Assembly (NCBI RefSeq): GCF_008710095.1
Contig: NZ_VYKJ01000005.1
Location: forward strand, 251,375-315,374
Length of the DNA: 64,000 nucleotides
Direction of reading: 5' to 3'
Origin: Affinibrenneria salicis
GTDB taxonomy: Bacteria > Pseudomonadota > Gammaproteobacteria > Enterobacterales > Enterobacteriaceae
Shown here one piece after another: positions 40,643 to 50,693 of this stretch (position 1 is its first letter; each line of letters opens with the position of its first letter). Made by a program: the position numbers and the translations under genes. The notes under the pieces are model-generated. The model was not told the origin of the DNA. It saw only the letters and a list, made by a program, of their open reading frames with translations, and ran no database searches.

Positions 40643-42040
40643 ATGAACGATTATAAAATGACGCCGCAGGAACTGCGTGCGACCTGGGGCCTGGGCGCCG
40701 TCTTTTCACTGCGCATGCTCGGCATGTTTATGGTGCTGCCCGTTCTGACGACCTACGGCATGGCGCTGCAGGGCGCCAGCGAATCGTTGATCGGCCTGGC
40801 TATCGGCATTTATGGTCTCATGCAGGCAATTTTTCAAATTCCCTTCGGGCTGCTGTCCGACCGCATCGGCCGCAAACCGCTGATCGTCGGCGGGCTGCTG
40901 GTCTTCATGATCGGCAGCGTCATTGCCGCCATGAGCCAGTCGATCTGGGGCATTATTCTCGGCCGCGCGCTGCAGGGATCGGGCGCCATTGCCGCCGCCG
41001 TGATGGCGTTGCTGTCCGACCTGACGCGCGAACAGAACCGCACCAAAGCCATGGCGTTTATCGGCGTCAGCTTCGGCATTACCTTCGCCATAGCCATGGT
41101 AGCCGGGCCGATCGTCACCCATGCGTACGGATTACAGGCGCTGTTCTGGGGCATTGCGCTGCTGGCGCTGGCCGCGATCGCCATCACGCTGCTGATGGTG
41201 CCCCCGGCCCCTAACCATGTGCTGAATCGCGATTCGGCCATCGTACGCGGCAGCGTGCATAAGGTATTGGCCAATAGCCGTTTGCTGAAGCTGAATTTTG
41301 GCATCATGTGCCTGCATATCCTGCTGATGTCCAGCTTTGTCGCTCTGCCGCGCGGCATGGAGCAGGCCGGCCTGCCGCCGCAACAACACTGGAAAGTGTA
41401 TCTGGCGACCATGCTGGTTTCCTTCGCCGCCGTGGTTCCTTTTATCATCTATGCCGAAGTGAAACGCCGGATGAGGCAGGTGTTCGCCGGCTGCGTGCTG
41501 ACGCTGCTGGCGGCCGAACTGGTGCTATGGGGCGCCGGGGCACGGCTGTGGACGATGATTGCCGGCATCCAGCTGTTTTTCGTGGCCTTCAATGTGATGG
41601 AGGCGCTGCTGCCGTCGCTGATCAGCAAAGAGTCGCCCGCAGGCTACAAGGGCACCGCGATGGGGATCTATTCCACCACCCAATTTATCGGCGTGGCGAT
41701 CGGCGGCAGCCTGGGCGGCTGGCTGTTTGAACTGCAGGGCGCCGGACTGGTTTTTCTTGCCGGCGCCCTGCTCGCCGCCGTCTGGTTCCTGGTGGCGCTT
41801 ACCATGCCGGAGCCCCCCTGGTTAAGCAGCCTGAGGGTCATCCTGCCGGAACAGGCTGTGCGGGATAGCGGTCTGCAGCAAAAAATCGCCGCCTGCCGGG
41901 GCGTGGCCGAAGCGGTGGTTATCGCCGAAGAGCGTTGCGCCTATGTCAAAATCGACAATCAGCAAACCAGCCGGCGCGAGCTGGAGCAATGGCTGCAGAC
42001 GCGGGCTAAACAGGCCGGTCCAGAAAACGTCCTCAGCTAA
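40643..42040 (+). CDS. yajR: YajR, MFS transporter with C-terminal YAM domain
   Basis: A 465-aa major-facilitator efflux-type transporter with 12 membrane helices (about residues 10-385) and a cytoplasmic C-terminal ferredoxin-like YAM domain (about 395-455). The motif A region is GLLSDRIGRKPLIVGG, and motif C-like GITFAIAMVAGP follows. The ATG at 40643 has GAGGTGG upstream and starts MNDYKMTPQELRATWGL as in E. coli; a GTG two codons earlier is rejected. The substrate is unknown. In E. coli yajQ follows, but here a second ABC transporter and putA intervene. Confidence 0.95.
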   Translation: MNDYKMTPQELRATWGLGAVFSLRMLGMFMVLPVLTTYGMALQGASESLIGLAIGIYGLMQAIFQIPFGLLSDRIGRKPLIVGGLLVFMIGSVIAAMSQSIWGIILGRALQGSGAIAAAVMALLSDLTREQNRTKAMAFIGVSFGITFAIAMVAGPIVTHAYGLQALFWGIALLALAAIAITLLMVPPAPNHVLNRDSAIVRGSVHKVLANSRLLKLNFGIMCLHILLMSSFVALPRGMEQAGLPPQQHWKVYLATMLVSFAAVVPFIIYAEVKRRMRQVFAGCVLTLLAAELVLWGAGARLWTMIAGIQLFFVAFNVMEALLPSLISKESPAGYKGTAMGIYSTTQFIGVAIGGSLGGWLFELQGAGLVFLAGALLAAVWFLVALTMPEPPWLSSLRVILPEQAVRDSGLQQKIAACRGVAEAVVIAEERCAYVKIDNQQTSRRELEQWLQTRAKQAGPENVLS

Positions 42041-42408
42041 CCTATTCCCCATCGAGCAGCGGGCGCCCGACCGGGCGCCGTTCCCATTGGCGAACGTTAC
42101 GCACCTTTATCGTGCGTACGCACACATATAGAACAAAAAAACCGTTCGATGCGGCGATCACCCATCCCCTGACAAACCGCCGAATAAGCCAACCGATGCC
42201 GCCACATCGCCCGTCGCGCGAAAATCACGCACAACCCGTATGGATATCATTCCGCGTTAATGCCCTGTCCGACGCCCGCCGCCCCGAGAGATAAGCAAAG
42301 GCGCGGCATCGCGCCGGCGGCAGACAACCGTCCATTTTATACAGATGGCATGCAATATGCTTCTTAACAACAGACTGATGCATATCATTACAAAATAAGG
42401 GGATTTAC
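42041..42408. other. Intergenic region before the second ABC block
   Basis: A 368-bp gap with no gene. AT-rich sequence near 42330-42400 (CATTTTATACAGATGG, then ATGCATATCATTAC) should hold the promoter of the binding-protein gene, but no element is clear enough to assign. Confidence 0.5.
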
Positions 42409-43242
42409 ATGGATGGAAAAAAAACGGATAGATTGGCATTTTTTCTAAAAAAGAATGTTATCTGCCTTTGCACAGCGCTTATTTTTGTCTGTTTTAAACC
42501 CGCATTCGCCGAATCACTTAAAGTGGGAGCCGATCTCACCTATCCGCCCTATAACTATATTGAAAATCATAAAGCCGCCGGTTTTGACGCGGAATTTATT
42601 GCCATGGTGGCGAAAGAACTTAACGCCACGCCGGAATTTATCGATACACGCTTCGCTAATCTGATTATGGGGCTTAATACCGGTAAATTTGACGTTATCG
42701 CGTCATCATTATATATGACGCCGGAACGCGCCAAACAGATCGACTTTATTCCCTACGTGAAAACCGGCGGCGTATTGATCGCCAGAAAAGGGGATCCGTT
42801 CCAACCGACGGAACTCGGCATGTTATGCGGAAAAAAAGTCGGTTCAATCAAAGGCGCCGCATGGGTCCTGAAAATGAATCAGGCGTCCAAGCCTTTGTGC
42901 GTTGATAAGGGGCTGAAGCCGATAGACGTCAGGGAATTCCCCACCGCCCCTGAGGCCAGTCAGGCGGTAATGTCGCGCGCGGTCGATGTGCAGTTCGATG
43001 ATTCGGCGGTCGCCTTCGATGTGGCGAACAAAACGCAAAAACTCACCGTCAGCAGCGGCATCATTTATCCGATACTGATTGGCCTGGGGGTCAAAAAAGG
43101 CAATGAAAAATATCAAACGCTTGATGCTGCGGTAAAAAAAGTACTTCAGTCGACGGAATACGCGGCGTTATTGAAACAATATAACCTGAACGCTTCATCG
43201 CCGGATGAGGTCGAAGCCGCGCTGAACGGTACGCTGCAATAA
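42409..43242 (+). CDS. Amino-acid ABC transporter substrate-binding protein (paralogue 2)
   Basis: A 277-aa periplasmic family-3 binding protein. The signal peptide ends at KPAFA. Pocket segments VGADLTYPPYNYIENHKAAG, FIDTRFANLIMGL and FDVIASSLYMTPERAKQIDF mirror those of the protein at 20645-21463, and the two cysteines (LCGKKV, PLCVDKG) are conserved in place. It is followed on the same strand by a fused permease-ATPase and putA. Proline, a proline derivative or another amino acid is a possible substrate given putA, but that is inference. Confidence 0.88.
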   Translation: MDGKKTDRLAFFLKKNVICLCTALIFVCFKPAFAESLKVGADLTYPPYNYIENHKAAGFDAEFIAMVAKELNATPEFIDTRFANLIMGLNTGKFDVIASSLYMTPERAKQIDFIPYVKTGGVLIARKGDPFQPTELGMLCGKKVGSIKGAAWVLKMNQASKPLCVDKGLKPIDVREFPTAPEASQAVMSRAVDVQFDDSAVAFDVANKTQKLTVSSGIIYPILIGLGVKKGNEKYQTLDAAVKKVLQSTEYAALLKQYNLNASSPDEVEAALNGTLQ

Positions 43243-43326
43243 AGACAACCCACGCCAGCCGGCATCGTCCGGCTGGCGGCATTCTCTATTTTATATCCAG
43301 CCGCCCCACAGGAAGGGGCCGGGTAC

Positions 43327-43371
43327 CTGAGCGCAGCCAACGCACCTGCAACTTGCAGCATGAAGGGGATA
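43327..43371. repeat. Dispersed repeat, copy 5 (right end)
   Basis: GAGCGCAGCCAACGCACCTG then CAACTTGCAGCATGAAGGGGATA. It is the clearest right end of the family and lies between the binding-protein and permease-ATPase genes. Confidence 0.55.
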
Positions 43372-43412
43372 ACAGGGTGCCGTCCCGCCCCATTTATATA
43401 ACAGGGTAATTT

Positions 43413-44951
43413 ATGGATTTTGATGCGCATTATTTTTTTGATCTCTTTTCATATTATGATTTCTGGCAGGCTACATTAACGGTGATTGCGCTGAGCGTTA
43501 CGTCATGGATTGGCGGAAACATACTGGGCCTGATCCTCGCGCTGGCCAAACAGTCGCACTTTGTCGTCATCCGCGCTATCGCTAAAGTGTATATCTGGTT
43601 TTTCCGCAGCCTGCCGCTGCTGGTTTTAATCATACTGATCTATAACTTGCCTCAATTTTTCACCTCGACGTCGGACCTTCTCTCTTCGCCTTTTATCTCT
43701 GGCCTGATCTCACTGGTGCTGTGTGAGTCCGCCTTTATCGCGGAAATTTACCGCGGCGGATTAATGTCGGTGCATAAAGGTCAGATCGAGGCGGCGAAAT
43801 CGCTCAACGTCAATTATGCGGGTATCCAGCGCAGTATTATCATTCCTCAGGCCATTCGTATCGCCCTGCCCGCCCTGGCGAATGAATTCATTGTGATCGT
43901 CAAGCTCACGTCGTTAGTCTCCGTGATCTCGCTGGGCGAAATTCTGCTTGTCGGTCAGCGTCTTTATACGCAGAACTTTAAAGTCATCGAAACGTTACTG
44001 GCGGTGTCCTGTTATTACGTCTTTATCGTGACCATTTTCGACCGCGTGGCGCATACGCTGGAAAAATGGATGGATATCGGCAGCAGGAAAAACCGGGTGA
44101 TCAGTACCCAGGAGCTGGCTCTGGTGCACGACCAGCCCACGGCGCCGCCGATTCAGGCCCGAAAATCGGATACCAGCAAGCATCGCGTAACGATGGCGCT
44201 GCACGGCGTCAGCAAGAACTACGGCAGTAAAAGGGTGCTCAGGGAGATCAATTTAGAGATTAAAAAGGGGGAAGTGATCTCCATTATCGGCCCATCCGGT
44301 TCGGGCAAAACCACGCTGATCCGCACCATGAACGGGCTAGAGCCTCTTGACGCCGGTGAAATCATTCTCGACGATAAACTTTTCCTGCACCCCACGGCCA
44401 ACGGCAGGCCGGATAAAAACTTCTATCAGCAGGCGGATAAAACGGGCATGGTTTTTCAGGGCTTCTATCTCTTCCCGCACAAGACCGCGTTAGAAAATAT
44501 TATATTTGCGCCGCAATACCATCATACCGGCGCCAGGGATGACATTCTGCTGCAGGGGTTAACGCTGCTGAAAAAAGTGGGTCTGCTTGAGCACGCGCAC
44601 AAGTATCCGCATCAGTTATCGGGCGGGCAGCAGCAGCGCGTGGCGATTGCGCGCGCGCTGGCGATGAAGCCGTCGATCATGCTGTTTGACGAACCGACGT
44701 CGGCGCTGGACCCGGAACTGGTGGGTGAAGTGCTGAAAGTAATTGAAGATCTGGCCAATGAGGGGATGACGATGGTGATCGTCACCCATGAAATGTCCTT
44801 TGCGTTCAAAATTTCCGACCGCATCGTCTTTATGGAAGATGGCAATGTCCTCGCCGTTGGAACGCCTAATGAGATTCATCATTCCGATAATGAAAGGCTG
44901 GCCAGATTTCTTCATAGCCAAAAGCATGCGCTTAATCACCTTAATTTGTAA
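43413..44951 (+). CDS. Amino-acid ABC transporter, permease fused to ATPase (paralogue 2)
   Basis: A 512-aa fusion with the same architecture as the product at 19112-20620. The permease part (about residues 1-220) has [20 protein letters not shown] and the EAA loop KGQIEAAKSLNVNYAGIQ. A hydrophilic linker (about 225-260) leads to the ATPase with Walker [10 protein letters not shown], signature [15 protein letters not shown] and Walker [13 protein letters not shown]. It lies 170 nt after its binding-protein gene, with a repeat in the gap, and 265 nt before putA, with another repeat copy. These gaps may break the transcription unit. Confidence 0.9.
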   Translation: MDFDAHYFFDLFSYYDFWQATLTVIALSVTSWIGGNILGLILALAKQSHFVVIRAIAKVYIWFFRSLPLLVLIILIYNLPQFFTSTSDLLSSPFISGLISLVLCESAFIAEIYRGGLMSVHKGQIEAAKSLNVNYAGIQRSIIIPQAIRIALPALANEFIVIVKLTSLVSVISLGEILLVGQRLYTQNFKVIETLLAVSCYYVFIVTIFDRVAHTLEKWMDIGSRKNRVISTQELALVHDQPTAPPIQARKSDTSKHRVTMALHGVSKNYGSKRVLREINLEIKKGEVISIIGPSGSGKTTLIRTMNGLEPLDAGEIILDDKLFLHPTANGRPDKNFYQQADKTGMVFQGFYLFPHKTALENIIFAPQYHHTGARDDILLQGLTLLKKVGLLEHAHKYPHQLSGGQQQRVAIARALAMKPSIMLFDEPTSALDPELVGEVLKVIEDLANEGMTMVIVTHEMSFAFKISDRIVFMEDGNVLAVGTPNEIHHSDNERLARFLHSQKHALNHLNL

Positions 44952-45156
44952 TTAGATTGAGTTCGCTTTAAACCAACGCGCCACGGTATGAAAATTCATG
45001 TCATGGTCCGGTTAATTTATTTACCCAATAGATTTTAGGGTGAAGAAAGACGGAAAATATATACGGTTCCGCGCGCTTAACCTGTCAGGCGAGCGGAACG
45101 ATCATTCCGCCTGCGGCGGTCCCGCACGAATGAATTCGGTCACGCGCCGAATCATT

Positions 45157-45200
45157 GAGTCAGAGCCAATGCGACTGCAGCCTGAGAAATAAAGGGTATA
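45157..45200. repeat. Dispersed repeat, copy 6 (right end)
   Basis: GAGTCAGAGCCAATGCGACT then GCAGCCTGAGAAATAAAGGGTATA. Same orientation as copy 5, ending 16 bp before the putA start. The putA Shine-Dalgarno AAGGAG follows directly. Confidence 0.5.
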
Positions 45201-45216
45201 CCATAAGGAGTTATTT

Positions 45217-48200
45217 ATGACTGCCGCCACAGAAAGTAATCCCCTTGTTAATCAGGATAAACCCGCATATTCCCCCTTCGGCGCGCTGGCCGCGCAGGTG
45301 CGAGAGCAGGACGATAAAAGAAAGGCGATAACCGCGGCGTGGGAATTACCGGAGCAGGATATCGTATCCCGCCTGTTTAATAAGGCGCAAATACCCGATG
45401 ATCAAGACATATTAATTCATAAGCTGGCGCACTCTCTGGCCTCATCGTTAAGAAAAAAGAAAATCAGTAAAGATCGCGCGTCCATGATTCAAAACCTGCT
45501 GCAGGAATATTCGTTGTCGTCTAAAGAAGGCATTGCCCTGATGTGCCTTGCCGAAGCCTTATTAAGGATTCCGGACGACTATACCCGGGATCTATTAATC
45601 CGCGACAAAATAATGGGCCGCGACTGGAAATCCCATCTGGGGAAAAACCGCTCCCTGTTTATTAACGCCGCCACGTGGGGATTGCTGGTAACCGGTTCGG
45701 TGGTGCGCTACAACGACAAGAATACGTTCCCGAACAGTTTAAAAAAGGTCATCACCCGCGGTTCCTCCCTGCTGATCAGAAAGGCGATGGATGTGGCTAT
45801 GCATATCATGAGCGGCCATTTCGTCACCGGAGAAACCATCGGGCAGGCGCTGCAGTCCGCATCCACCGTGGAACAACAGGGATTCACCTATACCTATGAC
45901 ATGTTAGGCGAAGCCGCATTAACCAGGAGCGATGCGAAAAACTATCTCCAGCGCTGCCAGGACGCGCTGAATAAAATCGGCGAGTACAGCAAGGGTAAGG
46001 GCATCTATGCCGGCTCGGAGTTTTCGCTGAAATTATCGGCCCTGCATCCACGCTATTCGCGCCATCAATATGACCGGCTGATTAATGAAATCTACCCGAC
46101 GCTGAAATCGCTGGTGCTGCTGGCAAAATCTCACGATATCGCCATCACCATCGACGCCGAAGAAGCCGAACGCCTGGATATCTCTCTGGATTTGCTGACC
46201 CGTCTGTGCAACGAGCCGGAGCTGCACGCCTGGGACGGTATCGGGTTTGTCGTGCAGGCTTATCAGAAGCGCTGCGCTTATGTCATTGATTTTCTGAAGA
46301 CGCTGGCGCAAACGAGCCGGCGCAGGCTGCGCGTGCGTTTGGTGAAAGGCGCCTACTGGGACAGCGAGATAAAACGTTCGCAGGTGGCCGGGCATACGGC
46401 CTACCCGGTATTCACGCGGAAGATTTACTCGGACATCTCCTATCTGGCCTGCGCCCGCTCGCTGTTGTCCGCACCCGAATTAATTTACCCGCAGTTCGCC
46501 ACGCACAACGCCCACACTCTGGCCGCCATCTATTACCTCGCCGGCAACAACTATCAGCCCAGGCAGTATGAGTTTCAATGTTTGCACGGTATGGGCGTGC
46601 CGCTCTATCAGGAAGTGGTCGGCGCGGACAAGCTCAACCGCCCCTGCCGCATTTATGCGCCGGTTGGCTCGCACGAAACGCTGTTGCCGTATCTGGTGCG
46701 CCGCCTGCTGGAAAACGGCTCAAACAGTTCGTTCGTCAACCAGATTGCCGACCCGTCGATCGCCATTGACGAGCTGATCGCCAGCCCGCTCGCCGAGGCG
46801 GCGTCGCTGGCGGACCAGGAGCATGCGTTAGGCTTGCCGCATCCGAAAATCCCGCTGCCCAAAGATATTTACGGCGCCGGACGCAAAAATTCGTCGGGAC
46901 TGAATTTATACAGCGAGGCCGGCCTGCAGTCTCTTGCCGCCAGATTAACCCGTCACGCGCAACAACCGATCAACGCGGTGCCGGTTACGGCCGAAAAAGC
47001 GCCGCTCTCCGCCGCCATCCCGATCGTCAACCCCGCCGAACCGCTGGATGTCATTGGTTCTGTATGCGAGGCGACGGACGCCGACATCGCCGCGGCGCTC
47101 ACGGCGGCGCAACGCACCGGCGTGGACTGGTCCGCGCTGGCGCCCGGCCAACGCGCCGCGGTATTAGAACGCGCCGCCGACCTGATGGAAGACAGAATGT
47201 GCGAACTGATGGACGTTCTGGTCAGGGAAGCGGGAAAAACATTCAGCAATGCGATAGCCGAAGTGCGCGAGGCGGTGGATTTTCTCAACTATTACGCCCG
47301 CCAGGTGAAAAACACTTTCGCGAACCAGACCCATACCCCGTTGGGAACGGTTGTCTGCATCAGCCCGTGGAATTTCCCGCTGGCGATCTTCACCGGCCAG
47401 ATAGCGGCCGCATTGGCCGCCGGCAACGGCGTAATCGCCAAGCCGGCGGAGCAGACGCCGCTGATTGCGTTTCTGGCGGTCAATATTCTGCACGAAGCCG
47501 GCATTCCGATCGCCGCGCTTCAGTTTCTGCCGGGGCGAGGCGAAACCGTCGGGGAGCGGCTTATTGTCGATGAGCGCGTGAAGGGGATAATGTTCACCGG
47601 CTCCACCGATGTCGCCACGCTGATTAACAAAAAGATTGCCGGCCGGCTGGATGCCGCCGGCCGTCCGATACCGCTCATTGCGGAAACCGGCGGCATTAAC
47701 GCCATGATCGTCGACTCCTCCGCGCTGCCGGAACAGGTGATCACCGACTGTATGATTTCCGCCTTCGACAGCGCGGGACAACGCTGCTCGGCGCTGCGGC
47801 TGCTGTGCGTGCAGGACGACGTCGCCGACACCATATTGACCGCGCTGCGCGGGACGATGGTCGAATACCGCATGGGCAACCCGGCGCAGCTGTCCACGGA
47901 TATCGGCCCGGTGATCGACGCGCAGGCCATGAGCAATATCGATGCGCACATTCGCGAGATGGCCAGTAAAGGTTTCACCATCTACCAGGCGAGCTACAAT
48001 TCCGCGCACAACGCCGCCGACAAAAAAAACGGCTATTTCATTACCCCGACTCTGGTGGAGATAAAGGATATCGAAGACCTGCGCAAAGAGGTCTTTGGTC
48101 CGGTGCTGCACGTGCTGCGTTATGACAGCCGGCAGCTCCCGGCACTGGTTGAGAAAATCAATCGTCTGGGGTACGGACTTACTTTCGGCATTCATTCACG

Positions 48201-48999
48201 CATCGATCGCACCCTCTGCGCCGTTACGGAACAGATTCGCGTGGGCAATATCTATATCAACCGCAATGTGGTCGGCGCGGTGGTCGGCGTTCAGCCGTTC
48301 GGCGGCGAGGGGCTGTCCGGCACCGGCCCCAAAGCGGGCGGGCCGCTCTATCTCTATCGTTTATTAACCGCATGCCCGGCCGATGCCCAACGGCAAGGCC
48401 TGCGCGATACGGCGGTTTGCGCACCGGAGTCCTTAACGACGACAGGCGGTCACTTCGACGCCTGGTCCGCGCTATCCGGGTGGGCGGCGGAACATGACGG
48501 GGACATTCATCGGCTGTGCAAACAGTTTAAAGAAAACAGCGCCAGCTTCACCACCAGCTTCCTGCCGGGACCGACCGGGGAAGACAACAGTTACCGGCTA
48601 CTGCCGCGGGAAAGGGTGCTGGGGCTGGCGGAAAGCGAGCGCGATCTGTTGATCCAACTGGCGGCGATCGCCGCGATCGGCAGCCGGGCGCTCTGGCCGG
48701 ATGGTGCGCATTACCGCGCCGCCTACGATCGGTTGCCCGGAGCCGTCAGAACCATCGTGCGGCTGGTGCCCGAGTCCACGCTGTTCAGCCAGCCCTTCGA
48801 CGCGGTGATCCACCATGGCAACGCGCAGTCGCTGCAAACCCTCTGCGCCAAAGTGGCCGAACGCGACGGGCCGATTGTTTCAGTGCAGGGGTTAACGCCG
48901 GGCGATAGCGCGATCCGCCTTGAAAGGCTGCTCATCGAACGGGCATTCTGCGTCAATAGCGCGGCGGCGGGCGGCAATACGCGGCTGATGACGCTGTAA
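45217..48999 (+). CDS. putA: Bifunctional PutA without DNA-binding domain
   Basis: A 1260-aa proline dehydrogenase / glutamate-semialdehyde dehydrogenase that oxidises proline to glutamate in two channelled steps. E. coli PutA has 1320 aa; here the N-terminal ribbon-helix-helix repressor domain (about 50 residues) is absent, and the protein starts MTAATESNPLVNQDKPAYSP behind AAGGAG. The proline dehydrogenase barrel holds DAEEAERLDISLDLL and RLVKGAYWDSEIKR. The second domain holds SPWNFPLAIFTGQIAAALAA and the catalytic Cys in FDSAGQRCSALRLL. The C-terminal lid domain is complete. Without the repressor domain it cannot autoregulate as E. coli PutA does. No putP is adjacent; an amino-acid ABC transporter precedes it. 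Confidence 0.95.
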   Translation: MTAATESNPLVNQDKPAYSPFGALAAQVREQDDKRKAITAAWELPEQDIVSRLFNKAQIPDDQDILIHKLAHSLASSLRKKKISKDRASMIQNLLQEYSLSSKEGIALMCLAEALLRIPDDYTRDLLIRDKIMGRDWKSHLGKNRSLFINAATWGLLVTGSVVRYNDKNTFPNSLKKVITRGSSLLIRKAMDVAMHIMSGHFVTGETIGQALQSASTVEQQGFTYTYDMLGEAALTRSDAKNYLQRCQDALNKIGEYSKGKGIYAGSEFSLKLSALHPRYSRHQYDRLINEIYPTLKSLVLLAKSHDIAITIDAEEAERLDISLDLLTRLCNEPELHAWDGIGFVVQAYQKRCAYVIDFLKTLAQTSRRRLRVRLVKGAYWDSEIKRSQVAGHTAYPVFTRKIYSDISYLACARSLLSAPELIYPQFATHNAHTLAAIYYLAGNNYQPRQYEFQCLHGMGVPLYQEVVGADKLNRPCRIYAPVGSHETLLPYLVRRLLENGSNSSFVNQIADPSIAIDELIASPLAEAASLADQEHALGLPHPKIPLPKDIYGAGRKNSSGLNLYSEAGLQSLAARLTRHAQQPINAVPVTAEKAPLSAAIPIVNPAEPLDVIGSVCEATDADIAAALTAAQRTGVDWSALAPGQRAAVLERAADLMEDRMCELMDVLVREAGKTFSNAIAEVREAVDFLNYYARQVKNTFANQTHTPLGTVVCISPWNFPLAIFTGQIAAALAAGNGVIAKPAEQTPLIAFLAVNILHEAGIPIAALQFLPGRGETVGERLIVDERVKGIMFTGSTDVATLINKKIAGRLDAAGRPIPLIAETGGINAMIVDSSALPEQVITDCMISAFDSAGQRCSALRLLCVQDDVADTILTALRGTMVEYRMGNPAQLSTDIGPVIDAQAMSNIDAHIREMASKGFTIYQASYNSAHNAADKKNGYFITPTLVEIKDIEDLRKEVFGPVLHVLRYDSRQLPALVEKINRLGYGLTFGIHSRIDRTLCAVTEQIRVGNIYINRNVVGAVVGVQPFGGEGLSGTGPKAGGPLYLYRLLTACPADAQRQGLRDTAVCAPESLTTTGGHFDAWSALSGWAAEHDGDIHRLCKQFKENSASFTTSFLPGPTGEDNSYRLLPRERVLGLAESERDLLIQLAAIAAIGSRALWPDGAHYRAAYDRLPGAVRTIVRLVPESTLFSQPFDAVIHHGNAQSLQTLCAKVAERDGPIVSVQGLTPGDSAIRLERLLIERAFCVNSAAAGGNTRLMTL

Positions 49000-49059
49000 G
49001 CGGCGCGCGACGAAAGACAGGCGGTTGCACGTGAAGCGATGATGAGAATCGTCGAGGCG

Positions 49060-49090
49060 TCAGGAGCGGCGGACGATCCGCCGCTCCTGA
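49060..49090. terminator. Hairpin between convergent putA and yajQ
   Basis: TCAGGAGCGGCGGA, loop CGA, TCCGCCGCTCCTGA: a perfect 14-bp stem, the strongest hairpin in the window, between the two stop codons. No T tract follows in either direction. Confidence 0.65.
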
Positions 49091-49100
49091 GCATCAGAGA

Positions 49101-49592
49101 TTAATCGCGGAAGTTAGTAAACTGGAACGGCTGGCCCAGTTCGGCATTGCGCACCAGCGCAATAACGCTCTGCAGCTCGTCGCGCGCCTTACCGGTGACC
49201 CTGACCTGTTCGCCCTGAATCTGCGCCTGCACCTTCAGCTTACTGTCTTTGATCATCTTCACGATCTTCTTCGCCTGCGCGGTTTCTATGCCCGCTTTTA
49301 GTTTCGCGTCCACGCTATAGCTTTTGCCGCTGCGCTCCATTTCATCCGGAATATCCAGCGCGCTGCCTTCGATACCGCGCTTTAACAGCTTATCGCGCAG
49401 GATATCCAGCAACTGCTGCACCTGGAAATCGGATTCGCTGGCGACCTTGATGGATTGGTTCTTTTCATTCAGCTCAAAGCTGGCGGGCACATTGCGAAAA
49501 TCCCAGCGGTTGCCCAGCTCCCGGCTGGCGTTTTCCACCGCGTTGCGGACTTCCTGCATATCAATTTCCGAAACAATATCGAAAGATGGCAT
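49101..49592 (-). CDS. yajQ: YajQ, nucleotide-binding protein
   Basis: A 163-aa protein, the same length as E. coli YajQ, with two tandem ferredoxin-like domains. It opens [20 protein letters not shown]. Family members bind nucleotides, including cyclic di-GMP in Xanthomonas and Pseudomonas, and influence virulence gene expression there. The ATG at 49592 has AGGAG upstream. The open frame continues 283 codons further, but only as antisense to panE, and is not coding. It is divergent from panE. Confidence 0.95.
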   Translation of the reverse strand: MPSFDIVSEIDMQEVRNAVENASRELGNRWDFRNVPASFELNEKNQSIKVASESDFQVQQLLDILRDKLLKRGIEGSALDIPDEMERSGKSYSVDAKLKAGIETAQAKKIVKMIKDSKLKVQAQIQGEQVRVTGKARDELQSVIALVRNAELGQPFQFTNFRD

Positions 49593-49781
49593 AATTGGCT
49601 CTCCTGACAAATTTGGCTGGCATGCATAATACCCGCTCGCCGGCGATATACAAAATAGCGCGCCCTGGGATTGCTGCCGGCGACGCGTGGCGCAACACCG
49701 GCAGACCGCCAGCCGCCGAATCTGGTCACACACACGCAAGCCTGCCACAAAAACATCGGTTTCCGCACACGGGAGAAGACC

Positions 49782-50693
49782 ATGAAAATAACCGTTCTCG
49801 GCTGCGGCGCACTCGGCCAACTTTGGCTGGCCGCGCTGCATCAGCAGGGACACGACGTCCAGGGATGGCTGCGCGTACCGCGCCCCTATTGCCCGGTGAA
49901 CCTGCTGAAACTGAACGGCGAGCCCTGTAATCTGAACCTGACCGCCAACGATCCCGACCATCTGGCGCACAGCGAACTGCTGCTGGTTACGCTCAAGGCC
50001 TGGCAGGTGGGCGATGCCGTTACGTCGCTGCTGCCGCAGCTGGCGGGCGATTGTCCGATCCTGCTGCTGCATAACGGCATCGGCACGCACGAAGAGCTGC
50101 CGCCGCTCACCCAGCCGCTGCTGCTGGGCGTGACCACCCATGCGGCGCGTCACGAGGGGTCGACCATCATTCACGTCGCCGCCGGCATCACCCATATCGG
50201 CGCCCTGCATCCCAACGAGGATAAAAGCCACCTGGCGGAAGTGCTGCATCAGGCGCTGCCGGACGTGGCGTGGCACAACGATATCGGCGCCACCCGCTGG
50301 CTCAAGCTGGCGGCCAACTGCGTAATCAATCCCATGACGGCCATCTACCAGTGCCTGAACGGCGAACTGGAACGCTATCCGCAGCAGATCGAACGGTTGT
50401 GCCGGGAGATCGCGCAGGTGATGGAACACGAGGGCTACCACACCTCGGCCGACAGCCTGCTATTTTATATCCATCAGTTGATTCGCAACACGGCCGGCAA
50501 CGTCTCCTCGATGCGGCAGGATATTATGGCGCAGCGCCACACCGAAATTGACTATATCACCGGCTACCTGCTCAGACGCGCTCGTCAGCACGGTCTGAAC
50601 CTGCCGGAAAACAGCCGTTTATTTGAACAGATCAAACAAAAGGAAAGTGAATATGAGCGCATCGGTACTGGTTTGTCTGGCGCCTGGCAGTGA
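49782..50693 (+). CDS. panE: 2-dehydropantoate 2-reductase
   Basis: A 303-aa NADPH-dependent ketopantoate reductase, the same length as E. coli PanE. It makes pantoate for pantothenate and coenzyme A. The N-terminal Rossmann motif is [14 protein letters not shown]. The catalytic lysine segment [17 protein letters not shown] and the C-terminal [20 protein letters not shown] are intact. The ATG at 49782 follows GGGAGAAG, and the earlier frame start at 49671 is rejected. Its end overlaps the yajL start by 41 nt. Confidence 0.96.
   Translation: MKITVLGCGALGQLWLAALHQQGHDVQGWLRVPRPYCPVNLLKLNGEPCNLNLTANDPDHLAHSELLLVTLKAWQVGDAVTSLLPQLAGDCPILLLHNGIGTHEELPPLTQPLLLGVTTHAARHEGSTIIHVAAGITHIGALHPNEDKSHLAEVLHQALPDVAWHNDIGATRWLKLAANCVINPMTAIYQCLNGELERYPQQIERLCREIAQVMEHEGYHTSADSLLFYIHQLIRNTAGNVSSMRQDIMAQRHTEIDYITGYLLRRARQHGLNLPENSRLFEQIKQKESEYERIGTGLSGAWQ

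Noticed and set aside
49593..50441. Upstream extension of the yajQ frame to 446 codons
   Set aside because: It is purely antisense to panE. The family start at 49592 has a good AGGAG and gives the standard 163-aa length.
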